The position numbers and the translations under genes are program-made. The notes under the pieces were generated by a model, which saw nothing but the letters and a program-made list of their open reading frames with translations, had not been told where the DNA came from and ran no database searches. A stretch of 64,000 nt of DNA from Reichenbachiella agariperforans (GTDB lineage: Bacteria > Bacteroidota > Bacteroidia > Cytophagales > Cyclobacteriaceae), in NCBI RefSeq assembly GCF_900142205.1, contig NZ_FRAA01000007.1, positions 62,001-126,000 of the forward strand, in the 5' to 3' direction. Shown one piece after another: positions 34,858 to 44,374 of the stretch. Position 1 is the first letter of the stretch. Each line of letters begins with the position of its first letter.

Positions 34858-36255
34858 ATGAAAAAGAAATCAATAAATCAATATATAGGAGTAGCAACCT
34901 TAGCTACTAGTGTTTTTCTCTTTGGTTGCGAAGAAGAAACTGCAAATAATGCACCTCCCGAGAAGGGGGAGGCAAGTGCCTCAGTTAGCCAAACTTTGCT
35001 CGTAAATGGAGAGAGTACTCAGTTTGTAGATGAATCCAAATCCGTAACAAAGCGAGTGTGGAATTTTGAAGGAGGGATACCTGAGTTATCTTCTGATCCA
35101 GACATAGAGGTGATGTATGAGACAGCTGGTGAGTTCAAGGCCAGTTTGTCTATTCAGTATGAGTCTGGACTGTCAGAGCTTGTTGAGTTCCCGATCAAAG
35201 TTTTGGACGATCTTCAGCCTGTAGTAGGAGTAGATCTTTTAGAATCAGATTCAGGATTTCATATCTCTACTGGAGATGAGGTTCAGTTCGTAGACGAGAG
35301 TATCGGAGAACCTGATCAATGGGAATGGACTTTTGAGGGAGCAACTCCTTCTACTTCTAATGAGCAAAATCCAGTGGCAATGTATTCGGTATTAGGTGAT
35401 TATGATGTCACACTGAAAACGACAAGGAATAACCCTGACGGATCCGTTGAGACTGTGGTTATGAGTGAGTTGATTCATGTCAACCCAATTATTCCAGTAA
35501 TTGCGGATTTTGAAGTGGATAAAGAGCTGATTTTGCCAGGTGAATCCATTTCATTTACGAGTAAGTCACTCGGGTCTCCTGATACGTACGAGTGGACATT
35601 TGAAGGAGGGGTACCCGCTACTTCTACTGAGAAGAATCCAACGATACGCTACAATGGTTCAGGTCGATTCAGTGCGGTATTGAAAACCTATAAAGCGTCT
35701 AGACCAGAGAATTTTGGCCAGCTAGATACTGTGTTGGTATATGTACGAGCAGAGGATGAATTATGTACAGCGTCTCCTAATCTATTGGCCTGTGGTAATT
35801 TTGACTTGGAAAGTAATGATATCTCAGAATGGGTGGCTGGTTCTAATGGAGCCTCTTATAATCACATGTCAAGACTCAGTTATTCACCAGATTTGGGTGA
35901 AGGTGGGTCTGGAGCTATTATATACTACCACGATGGTGGTGGAGGAACGGTTCAGTTCTTCTCTCAACAGTTTGAAGTCACGGCCGAGGGAGACCACACG
36001 TTCTCTGTTGATTTGTACGCAGAGACCATACCAGAAACTGCGGGGAATATGGTAGTGGAAGTAAACTTGGTAGCTAATCATGACGGTAATACAGAAGTCT
36101 ATAAATCATGGCAGGCACCAGCTAACATGAAAGACCAATGGTATAGAGCCAATGTGACTAAGACCCTTGCTCCTGGCAAATATAACATTGCCTTCAAGGT
36201 ATATGGTGGAGCTTCCAAATGGAGGTTTGATAACGTAGGAGTAGTCAAAAATTAA
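34858..36255 (+). CDS. Second PKD-repeat surface lipoprotein
   Basis: A 465-residue paralogue of the preceding protein, with lipobox LFGC (C24) and acidic EEET. It has three PKD-type repeats (WNFEGGIPELSS, WTFEGATPSTSNEQNP, WTFEGGVPATSTEKNP) and the same C-terminal CBM-like domain (NLLACGNFDLESNDISEW ... KWRFDNVGVVKN). The repeat number differs from the neighbour (3 versus 5), which suggests repeat loss or gain after duplication. A strong terminator follows the stop, so the two PKD genes are a separate transcript from the SusC gene downstream. Confidence 0.75.
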   Translation: MKKKSINQYIGVATLATSVFLFGCEEETANNAPPEKGEASASVSQTLLVNGESTQFVDESKSVTKRVWNFEGGIPELSSDPDIEVMYETAGEFKASLSIQYESGLSELVEFPIKVLDDLQPVVGVDLLESDSGFHISTGDEVQFVDESIGEPDQWEWTFEGATPSTSNEQNPVAMYSVLGDYDVTLKTTRNNPDGSVETVVMSELIHVNPIIPVIADFEVDKELILPGESISFTSKSLGSPDTYEWTFEGGVPATSTEKNPTIRYNGSGRFSAVLKTYKASRPENFGQLDTVLVYVRAEDELCTASPNLLACGNFDLESNDISEWVAGSNGASYNHMSRLSYSPDLGEGGSGAIIYYHDGGGGTVQFFSQQFEVTAEGDHTFSVDLYAETIPETAGNMVVEVNLVANHDGNTEVYKSWQAPANMKDQWYRANVTKTLAPGKYNIAFKVYGGASKWRFDNVGVVKN

Positions 36256-36274
36256 GTTCTTATCATGAAAATAC

Positions 36275-36308
36275 AAAAAAGGCCTTCGATCTCTCGAAGG
36301 CCTTTTTT
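36275..36308. terminator. Perfect 15-bp hairpin terminator after the PKD pair
   Basis: A perfect inverted repeat with arms 36275-36289 and 36294-36308 (AAAAAAGGCCTTCGA and its complement) and a 4-nt loop. A-run and T-run are part of the stem ends, so it can work in both directions. It cuts the PKD transcript from the SusC gene. Confidence 0.9.
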
Positions 36309-36564
36309 GTTGCTTATAGATAGGTTGGGAGAATCTTACCCCCCTTAATTCCGTACATTCCCCCCTTGAAATCTAAAATCACCCCCTTTTCCCATACCAT
36401 GCTTTCGTTTATTGCGCTAGGCTCCTGCTTAAATTTGTTAAAGTTGATAGTTTCGTTTTCTGTTCGTTTGAAGATATAATCAACGATTCTCTTTTTTAAC
36501 CAAAAAGCGAACGGAGTAACTGCTCATCAGCCATGAATGAAAGTTAAATTTTAAACATAACTAA
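36309..36564 (+). promoter_or_regulatory. SusC promoter region with 21-bp phased C tracts
   Basis: Three copies of CCCCCTT start at 36340, 36361 and 36382, exactly 21 bp apart (two helical turns), so they face the same side of the helix and fit a direct-repeat site for an HTCS or AraC-type dimer. Downstream, TAAATTTG (36430-36437) matches the -7 consensus TAnnTTTG, with a weak TTTA at 36408 as -33. A leader of about 120 bp would precede the SusC start. Confidence 0.5.
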
Positions 36565-39500
36565 ATGCGTGAAAAGACTATACTACTTCTCGGCTTCCCA
36601 GGACGGGTAGCTTGTTGTATGATATTGTTGCTGTTCTTTTCGGCCTTTGTTCAGGATGCCTTTGCACAAGGCGGCCAAAAGGTATCGGGAAAGGTAACAG
36701 ATGAAAACGGAGAGCCATTACCGGGCGTCAACGTTGTAATAAAGGAGTCATCCACAGGTACGATTACTGATCTGGATGGAAATTTTGCAGTCAATGCGCC
36801 GAGCGGTGCTATTCTTTCTTTTTCTTTTATTGGATATGAACCTCAGGAGGTAACGGTTTCTTCTAGATCTACTATAGATGTGGGGATGAAGCTGGATATA
36901 GAATCACTCGATGAAGTGGTCGTGGTGGGCTTTGCCGAACAAAAGAAAGAAAGTGTAGTAGGCTCAATCGTAACCACTACTGGAGAAGATGTAGTGAAAT
37001 CTGGTGGTGTGACGACTGTGAGTGAGGCATTGGCTGGGTTGATGCCTGGTGTGACTACCCAGCAAAATGCGGGTATACCTGGAGCATCACAGGCTGAGAT
37101 TCTCATTAGAGGTAAGTCTTCATGGAACAATAACTCTCCATTAGTATTGGTAGATGGGGTAGAGCGTGATATGAACAATATCGATCCTAATGAAATCGCA
37201 TCTATTACAGTCTTGAAAGATGCCTCCGCTACGGCGGTGTTTGGTGCTCGTGCAGGTAATGGTGCAATTATCGTGACTACCAAAACGGGTACTTCTGGTA
37301 AAGTCAATGTGAATTTCAGTGCAAACTTTGGTATGAAGCAGCCTACAATCGATACAGATTTCATGGCAGATATGCCTACCAATTTGAGGCATTTGAATAT
37401 TGCAGCCATGAATGATAGGCAATATAGCTCTCTGATACCTGAGGAGACAATTGCCGCATGGGAAGACCCCAATAGAAACCCAGACTTATATTCATATACT
37501 GACTGGGTGAGCGAGTTGCTTCAGACAGGGTATAATCAGAGTTACAACCTCAATATTTCGGGAGGGAATGAATTTGTCAAGTACTTTACTTCGTTTGGAC
37601 ACAACAATGATGGGGATATTTTCGATCTAGAAAAACAATCGGATTACGACCCTCGCACCTGGCAAAAGCGATATAACTATAGAGCCAATGTCGATATCAA
37701 TCTTACAAAAAGTACAACTGTCAAAATGAAACTAGCTGGTGAAATCACCAATTGGAACGGTAATTTTGTGACAGCTGCAGGTGGAGGAACAGGTTTTTCT
37801 CAGGGATCAGGTTCTGGTCGAAACCTTTATCTTCAGCAGTTCTATAATTGGCCGATGGTAAGTGCTCCGCCAGTGTTTTCTACAGGAGAGTTTGGTATCG
37901 AGCAAGGTGTTGCTGAAAATCCCAACTACCTAGTCAGGATGCAACACAATGGCTCTGTACAGCGAAAATCTAATAAGCTTTGGACTGATTTTGGGATTGA
38001 GCAGGATTTGAGTTCTTTGGTAGAGGGATTGAAACTACGAGGCAAAGTAGCATATAACTCTTACTTTCAGTATCGACAGGAAACCAAGCATGAGATCATT
38101 CAATATTATGCAGAGGAAGTGCCTGTGCAGGGGTCAGATCAGACTGAGATAGAACTTATACAGTATGGAAGTAATACCCAAGATGTACAAAAACCACCAG
38201 TTTTGGGTGACGAAACTTTGGACAGTTATAACAGGAGCCTTTATTATGAAGGTGGAATAGACTATGCCAATACCTTCGGCGCTCATTCCGTTTCAGCATT
38301 AGGACTTTTTTATCGTCAAGAAAGCCAGAATAAAGTCGAATTCAAAAGTGTACTCGAAAGCTGGATTGGGCGTGTGACTTATAACTATGACGAACGCTAT
38401 TTCTTTGAGATGAATGGTGCCTATAATGGTTCTGAAAAATTTGCTCCAGGCAATCGTTTTGGTTTTTTCCCTTCTGGCGCTATTGGTTGGATGGTGTCTA
38501 ACGAGAGCTTTATGCGAGGAGCTAAGCGTTGGTTAGATCACTTGAAGATTAGATATTCTTATGGGGTAGTGGGGTCAGAAAAATCTGCCGCCAGATTTGC
38601 TTATGTTTCGACATATTCTATCAACAATACAGCTGATCAAGTTCCTTACTTTGGACAAAATAAAGAATCGATAGCGACCTATAAGGAAGGGAAAGTTGCC
38701 AATCCTGGTGCTACGTGGGAAGAGAGTACTAAACAGAACCTTGGTTTTGAATTCGGGTTTTTGGATAGTCGTTTGACCTTGGATGTAGAGTTATATGATG
38801 AAAAAAGAGAGAATATCTTCCTTAACAGAAAGTCTGTAAGTGTGTTTACTGGGTTTCCTGGAGCAGTACAAGCGAACATAGGAAGCACAGAGTCTCACGG
38901 TATAGAGTTTGACCTCCAATGGAAAGAGGCAGTTTCTGCTGATTTCTCATATTTCGTCAAAGCGAACCTAAGTTTGGCTGAAAACAGAGTCATATTCAAA
39001 GATGATCAACGTTTTGCTCCAGAGTATCAAAAAGAGGCTGGAAAGCCAATTGGATCATGGAGAGGACTGATGGTTGATAGTTATCTGGATAGCTGGGACG
39101 AGGTGTACAATACGACGGAGTCTTCATGGGGTACAGAAGACCTGATTCCAGGTGATTTTCAGTATGTGGATTATAATGCTGATGGAATCATCAATGATCT
39201 AGATCAGGTGGTGATTAAGCAGCCTAGTTATGCCGCCAATGCGTATGCTTTTTCTGGAGGTGTTTCTTACAAAGGGTTGAGTCTTATGGCCAGGTTTACT
39301 GGGGTGTTTAATATGGCTAAGTATATGTCACCTAGTTACCTATGGGAATATGAAACTAGGAGTATTCTTGGTTTTCAGCTGAACAATAATGAGCAACGCG
39401 ACTATTGGACTGAAGATAATCTGGATGCGTCTCACCCAGCTCTGCATCTGTCCAGTACACATAACAGACAGACCAGTACGCATACGATCAGAAAGGCTGA

Positions 39501-39705
39501 CTATCTGAAACTGCAAATGGCAGAAGTGTCCTACAAACTGCCGATGCAAAACGTGAACATGATCAATAATTTCGAAATCTATGTGAATGGAAACAACCTT
39601 TGGACGTGGAGTAGTCTACCGAGTGAATTCGATCCAGAAGCACAAAGCCTAGAGGTATATCCTATTTCGAGAAGGTACAATGTAGGGTTTAGGATGACAT
39701 TCTAA
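36565..39705 (+). CDS. SusC/RagA-type TonB-linked outer-membrane protein 1
   Basis: A 1046-residue SusC-type importer of oligosaccharides. A signal peptide ends at about residue 35 (DAFAQ/GG). The CarboxypepD_reg domain is at about 39-115 (VSGKVTDENGEPLPGVNVVI). The SusC plug is at about 135-240 (VSEALAGLMPGVTTQQNAG, PLVLVDGVERDMNNIDPNEIASITVLKDASATAVFGARAGNGAIIVTTK). The rest is the barrel. It pairs with the SusD gene 12 bp downstream. It is the first gene of a five-gene outer-membrane block (SusC, SusD, SusC, SusD, DUF1735), and C-run operators lie upstream. Confidence 0.96.
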   Translation: MREKTILLLGFPGRVACCMILLLFFSAFVQDAFAQGGQKVSGKVTDENGEPLPGVNVVIKESSTGTITDLDGNFAVNAPSGAILSFSFIGYEPQEVTVSSRSTIDVGMKLDIESLDEVVVVGFAEQKKESVVGSIVTTTGEDVVKSGGVTTVSEALAGLMPGVTTQQNAGIPGASQAEILIRGKSSWNNNSPLVLVDGVERDMNNIDPNEIASITVLKDASATAVFGARAGNGAIIVTTKTGTSGKVNVNFSANFGMKQPTIDTDFMADMPTNLRHLNIAAMNDRQYSSLIPEETIAAWEDPNRNPDLYSYTDWVSELLQTGYNQSYNLNISGGNEFVKYFTSFGHNNDGDIFDLEKQSDYDPRTWQKRYNYRANVDINLTKSTTVKMKLAGEITNWNGNFVTAAGGGTGFSQGSGSGRNLYLQQFYNWPMVSAPPVFSTGEFGIEQGVAENPNYLVRMQHNGSVQRKSNKLWTDFGIEQDLSSLVEGLKLRGKVAYNSYFQYRQETKHEIIQYYAEEVPVQGSDQTEIELIQYGSNTQDVQKPPVLGDETLDSYNRSLYYEGGIDYANTFGAHSVSALGLFYRQESQNKVEFKSVLESWIGRVTYNYDERYFFEMNGAYNGSEKFAPGNRFGFFPSGAIGWMVSNESFMRGAKRWLDHLKIRYSYGVVGSEKSAARFAYVSTYSINNTADQVPYFGQNKESIATYKEGKVANPGATWEESTKQNLGFEFGFLDSRLTLDVELYDEKRENIFLNRKSVSVFTGFPGAVQANIGSTESHGIEFDLQWKEAVSADFSYFVKANLSLAENRVIFKDDQRFAPEYQKEAGKPIGSWRGLMVDSYLDSWDEVYNTTESSWGTEDLIPGDFQYVDYNADGIINDLDQVVIKQPSYAANAYAFSGGVSYKGLSLMARFTGVFNMAKYMSPSYLWEYETRSILGFQLNNNEQRDYWTEDNLDASHPALHLSSTHNRQTSTHTIRKADYLKLQMAEVSYKLPMQNVNMINNFEIYVNGNNLWTWSSLPSEFDPEAQSLEVYPISRRYNVGFRMTF

Positions 39706-39717
39706 AAAGCGAGAATT

Positions 39718-41517
39718 ATGAAACTAAAAAATATCTATATATACGTGGCGATTTTGGTGACAATATTCACCATATCTGCCTGTGAAGATTATTTGGATGT
39801 GAGTCCAGATTTGGGACTTGATGATGATGAGGTTTATACGAACTACGAGTCATTCCAAGGAGTCATCGCGCATGCCTATTGGACGTTGCATAACTATGCA
39901 TACGATCCACAGGATTGGGATTCAGAAATCGGAACCTTAAGTGATGAAGCACAACACCTTAACGTGAATAACAAACCAATAGCCAATGTGTTTAATCAGG
40001 GACTATGGTTAGATGAAGGGTTTCACGAGTTTGGTTTTGATTACAACTGGAGTGAAGGTAATCCAGAGCGTAGATCTAGAAAGCAACCTGCAGGAGAAGC
40101 TATCGTCGGTATTAGAATGGTCAACTTGGCTTTGGAAAACTTGGATAAACTAGAGAATTTTCCAGAACTAGCTGATTTTACTCCAGAGGAGATGAAGAGG
40201 CATCTTGAAGGAGAGGCTCGTTTGATTCGCGCATGGAACTACTTTCAGGTTATTCAGCGCTATGGGGGGATATTCTATTTGAACAAGTCGTTTACGAGTT
40301 CAGACATAGTTGATTCTACTCGTAGATCATATCAGGATTGTACGGATTGGTTAGTGTCTGATTTGGACAAGGCGGCAGATCTTTTGCCGAAAAAGTGGCC
40401 TGTTAACTATGAAGGGCGTGCTACTGTAGCTACAGCCAAGGCGATCAAAAGCATGGCATTGCTGTATGCAGCTAGTCCAAATATGAGCATGATCGATGGA
40501 GGAGCAAATGCCTACGTTCAATCTCGTGCTCAGGAAGCAGCTGAGGCAGCCTTAGAAGCACTGGCCGCTGCTGAAAATTCTAACTATTATAGAATGCTAA
40601 CACTAGCCGAGTATAAGGAAAACTGGAATGGAATAGCTTCAGGAGTTTCCTATGAGGCACTGTGGGCACCCCCACAGTCCAATGCCAACTCTCCTGGTTT
40701 TAATGCAGGTCTTGGATGGTATATGCCACACTGGGACGGTGGATGGACTGTATGGAGTGGTCCTACCCAAAACGCTGTAGATAGATTTGAAACTGCTAAT
40801 GGTTTGGATATCAAAGATGATCCTGCTTTTGATGCGCAAGATCCTTTTGTGAGTAGAGATCCTCGTTTGGACATGTTCGTCTACAAAAATGGAGACAATA
40901 TGTACATCTCTGCACCATCGAGCAAACCAGCAACTTTGGAAGCTTGGAATGGAGGCTATCATGAACTACAGGCCAAATCTGTAGGGTTGTGGACTGGGTA
41001 TTTGCACAGAAAGCATCGCTGGGATGGTGCAAATAACATTGATGTTGTAGCGGGTGTGAAAAGGATCTTTCCTTTGATTCGATATGCGCAGGTTTACCTT
41101 GATTTTGCAGAAGCTGCTAACGAGGCAGTCGGTCCTACCACAGCAGTATCTGCTGGAGGAAAAACCATGACTGCAGTAGAAGCACTCAATGTAGTGCGAA
41201 ATAGAGTTGGAATGCCTGATGTAGATCCTATGTATACTGGATCGAAAACAGCATTGAGAGAGAGAATTCGAAACGAACGTTTTGTAGAGCTCTATCAGGA
41301 GATGCACAGATGGCATGATCTGAGAAGATGGAGAATTGCTCACGAAGAGTTAGATGAAATCTACGGAGCTGAAATTCTCAAATCAGGTAGCACACTTATC
41401 TATGATAAAAAAGAAATAGAAGGTGCACGTGTGTTTGAAGAAAAGCACTATTGGTATCCTTTTCCTTCTGGCGAAATGAGATTGGTAGAAAACTTTACTC
41501 AAAACCCAGGATGGTAA
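39718..41517 (+). CDS. SusD/RagB-like lipoprotein 1
   Basis: A 599-residue lipoprotein (lipobox TISAC, C22). It has the RagB/SusD fold of tetratricopeptide helices with the family motifs EGEARLIRAWNYF, TVATAKAIKSMALLYAAS and RIRNERFVELYQEMHRWHDLRRWRI. The C-terminus FPSGEMRLVENFTQNPGW is typical of SusD (NPGW). It caps the SusC barrel and binds the glycan. Gene spacing to SusC 1 supports one complex. Confidence 0.96.
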   Translation: MKLKNIYIYVAILVTIFTISACEDYLDVSPDLGLDDDEVYTNYESFQGVIAHAYWTLHNYAYDPQDWDSEIGTLSDEAQHLNVNNKPIANVFNQGLWLDEGFHEFGFDYNWSEGNPERRSRKQPAGEAIVGIRMVNLALENLDKLENFPELADFTPEEMKRHLEGEARLIRAWNYFQVIQRYGGIFYLNKSFTSSDIVDSTRRSYQDCTDWLVSDLDKAADLLPKKWPVNYEGRATVATAKAIKSMALLYAASPNMSMIDGGANAYVQSRAQEAAEAALEALAAAENSNYYRMLTLAEYKENWNGIASGVSYEALWAPPQSNANSPGFNAGLGWYMPHWDGGWTVWSGPTQNAVDRFETANGLDIKDDPAFDAQDPFVSRDPRLDMFVYKNGDNMYISAPSSKPATLEAWNGGYHELQAKSVGLWTGYLHRKHRWDGANNIDVVAGVKRIFPLIRYAQVYLDFAEAANEAVGPTTAVSAGGKTMTAVEALNVVRNRVGMPDVDPMYTGSKTALRERIRNERFVELYQEMHRWHDLRRWRIAHEELDEIYGAEILKSGSTLIYDKKEIEGARVFEEKHYWYPFPSGEMRLVENFTQNPGW

Positions 41518-41542
41518 TTTCTAAACCACAAAAAGAATCGAA

Positions 41543-44356
41543 ATGAAATATATACAATATATCATAGCTCTTGCGACTGTTTTGTTTGGCTTTGCTCAGG
41601 TGCAGGCTCAGCAAGTCGAAGAAGTAGTGCTACAGGACACTCTGGGAGCTAATAAAAAACAAAAGGTGCATTTGCCCTTTGGAGATATGGACAAAAATCG
41701 TGTAGTGGGAGCCACGAGTCTCATTACTCAGGATCAGATAACGACAGCGGATTTGGACGTAGAGTCTGCCATGATAGGCAAAGCTATGGGACTAAATGTG
41801 TTTAAAAACTCAGCAGGTCCTGGTAGTGACAATTCATGGTTGAATGTCAGAGGCTTACATACTATCGGTGGCGATGGCCCATTGGTGGTGGTTGATGGAG
41901 TTAGTAATCGTTCCCTAGAGTCACTCAATTTCTATGAAATTGAGTCAATCACAGTACTCAAGGATATTACAGCTAAGTCTCTCTATGGTCCTCAGGCTGC
42001 CAACGGTGTGATTTTGGTAACAACCAAAAGAGGTGAAGTGGGCGTAAAAAAGGCTAGTATCAATGCAGAGTACGGTTTTAGAAAACCTACTCATTTGCCT
42101 GACTTTCTTAATTCGGCAGATTATGCTAGACTTTACAACGAAGCACAAGAGAATGATGGCTTAACTCCTCAGTATTCCGATGCTGATATCGCAGCTTATG
42201 AATCAGCAGGAATCAACGACGAGTTGCCTAACGTGGACTACTATGATCGTTACTTGAAATCGTTTACCAATTACCAGAGAATCTATGGTACCTATAGCAA
42301 TGCTGATGAAAAGACGGCATTCTATTTTACTGCTGGATACGCTGGTGAGGGAGGTTTGGAGGCCATTGGCGAGCAAACCAAGTACAACAGCATGAATGTT
42401 CGTGGTAACCTGGACTATAAGATCAATGATATCTTTAGTGTACAAGTGGATGTAGCAGCTAGGTTGGAGACTACTTCGACCAATCAGATGACATATTCTA
42501 ACTATGACGGTACCCCGAACAACTTGGGCGACAACAATACTGTTCAAGGTTTCTTTAGTACACTTAGTTCTCATAGACCCAATGAGTACCCGATATATCA
42601 CAACGCACCGACGGCCGAATCTCCAGGAGAGTTAGGTTGGGGAGCTGCTAAGAGTACAAATATAGAAGGAGAATTGCTACGAGCTGGTTATAGAGATGAA
42701 CTACTCAGACAGTCTCAGTCCAACATAGGTTTGGATATGGATTTTACCCAATGGGGGATTGAAGGTTTGTCCTGGAAAAACTACGTTTCATTTGATACTT
42801 ACAACTTTCTAATTACTAGAAAGAAGGATGAGTATGCAAGATACCAGGCAGACGGGACTCAAGTCGGTGATGATGTACAAGCTTCTGGTATCAGCAAGTT
42901 TGATGATTCTGCGTATCGCAATATTGGTATGATCTCTACGATGACATATGACCGTACATTTGGCGACCATGCTTTTACTTCTCATCTCAATGCGATTGCT
43001 CAAAACCGTGAGTATCAAGGAACTGCTCAGCCATACAAGAATGTGACTTATGGATATCGTTTGAACTATGCTTTTGCCAATAAGTACATCGCAGAAGTGG
43101 ACCTGACTTATATGGGATCTAATAAGTTGGAAGAAGGTAGCCGCTATGAGTTTTTTCCTTCTGTAGGACTAGGCTGGGTACTGAGTGAAGAGGGATTCTT
43201 GCAGTCGGTAGATGCCCTAGACTATTTGAAGATAAAGGCGAGTTATGGACAGATGGGCTATGACCGTTCTTTGCAGCATTTTTGGTACAGAGATGCATAC
43301 GGCCCTAATGGTTGGGTGCAATTCGGCTCACAAAACAGCAATGGGTCGAGCGCTTACAATTTGATACGGGCAGGGAACCCCGCCATTGGTTTTGAAATAG
43401 CGACTGAATACAACATTGGTTTGGAAGCATTGATTATGAAAAACTTGTCTGTTGAGGCCAATTATTTCAATGAATATCGATCAGATATTCCTATGCAGGT
43501 TTCAAGTTTATATCCTGACTATTTTGGCGATTATATTCCATATATCAATTATGGGGAGGTTAGCAATCAGGGTGTAGAGTTGGGCTTGAACTACAGTGGT
43601 CAAGCAGGGGATATCAGCTACGGTGTAGGTGGATATGTAACATACTCTGAAGCGATTTACGAAAAGACCGGTGACCTTACTGCTTTTTCTCATTTGAACA
43701 GAGACGGTCAGCCGCTCGATGCGATGTGGGGATATAACTCAGAAGGGTTCTATACTGATGCATCAGAAGTAAATGTACAGAGTACATTGGGTGGTGATGT
43801 CATCGCAGGAGATCTGAAATATACAGACATCACTGAAGATGGACTGATCACTGTGGAAGATCAAAAAGTAATTGCTAATACTACACCTAGATATCAGTAT
43901 TCTTTGAATTTCAATATTGGATACAAAGGATTGGGCTTATCGGTACTAGGGCAAGGAGCTGCAGGTCATGATAGAATGATGAGTTGGAACACTGCATACA
44001 ATGGAGTGGCTCAGGGTAAGTATGCCGCTAACGCCATGAATAGATGGACACCGGATAATTTAGATGCTAGCCATCCACGGTTGACTACTGTGGGAGGAGC
44101 GCACAGTTACCAAGGTTCTTCCTTCTGGTTGCAAGACGCTTCCTATTTCACGATTAGAAATATAGAGTTGAGCTATGCCTTTCCTGAGAAAATCAGGAAT
44201 TCTATTCGTGCATCTGAGTTACGTGTATTTGCTAGAGGTACTGACTTGTTCAGTTTTTCAGGCAATTCCGACTTCAACTCTGATAACGCTGCTTCTGGAT
44301 TGTCTAATGGCTTTTTGATGAAGACAGTGTCTCTAGGTTTTAATCTTTCTTACTAA
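41543..44356 (+). CDS. SusC/RagA-type outer-membrane protein 2, lacking the N-terminal domain
   Basis: A 937-residue second SusC. After the signal peptide (FAQVQA/QQ, about residue 23) there is no CarboxypepD_reg domain. A short unusual segment (VEEVVLQDTLGANKKQKVHLPFGD, about 25-48) leads straight to the plug (VVGATSLITQDQI, DGVSNRSLESLNFYEIESITVLKDITAKSLYGPQAANGVILVTTK). The barrel is complete. It lies 25 bp after SusD 1 and 18 bp before SusD 2. Shortened SusCs of this sort occur in some PULs and may have different partner needs. Confidence 0.93.
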   Translation: MKYIQYIIALATVLFGFAQVQAQQVEEVVLQDTLGANKKQKVHLPFGDMDKNRVVGATSLITQDQITTADLDVESAMIGKAMGLNVFKNSAGPGSDNSWLNVRGLHTIGGDGPLVVVDGVSNRSLESLNFYEIESITVLKDITAKSLYGPQAANGVILVTTKRGEVGVKKASINAEYGFRKPTHLPDFLNSADYARLYNEAQENDGLTPQYSDADIAAYESAGINDELPNVDYYDRYLKSFTNYQRIYGTYSNADEKTAFYFTAGYAGEGGLEAIGEQTKYNSMNVRGNLDYKINDIFSVQVDVAARLETTSTNQMTYSNYDGTPNNLGDNNTVQGFFSTLSSHRPNEYPIYHNAPTAESPGELGWGAAKSTNIEGELLRAGYRDELLRQSQSNIGLDMDFTQWGIEGLSWKNYVSFDTYNFLITRKKDEYARYQADGTQVGDDVQASGISKFDDSAYRNIGMISTMTYDRTFGDHAFTSHLNAIAQNREYQGTAQPYKNVTYGYRLNYAFANKYIAEVDLTYMGSNKLEEGSRYEFFPSVGLGWVLSEEGFLQSVDALDYLKIKASYGQMGYDRSLQHFWYRDAYGPNGWVQFGSQNSNGSSAYNLIRAGNPAIGFEIATEYNIGLEALIMKNLSVEANYFNEYRSDIPMQVSSLYPDYFGDYIPYINYGEVSNQGVELGLNYSGQAGDISYGVGGYVTYSEAIYEKTGDLTAFSHLNRDGQPLDAMWGYNSEGFYTDASEVNVQSTLGGDVIAGDLKYTDITEDGLITVEDQKVIANTTPRYQYSLNFNIGYKGLGLSVLGQGAAGHDRMMSWNTAYNGVAQGKYAANAMNRWTPDNLDASHPRLTTVGGAHSYQGSSFWLQDASYFTIRNIELSYAFPEKIRNSIRASELRVFARGTDLFSFSGNSDFNSDNAASGLSNGFLMKTVSLGFNLSY

Positions 44357-44374
44357 TATTTAAATAAGAAAAGA

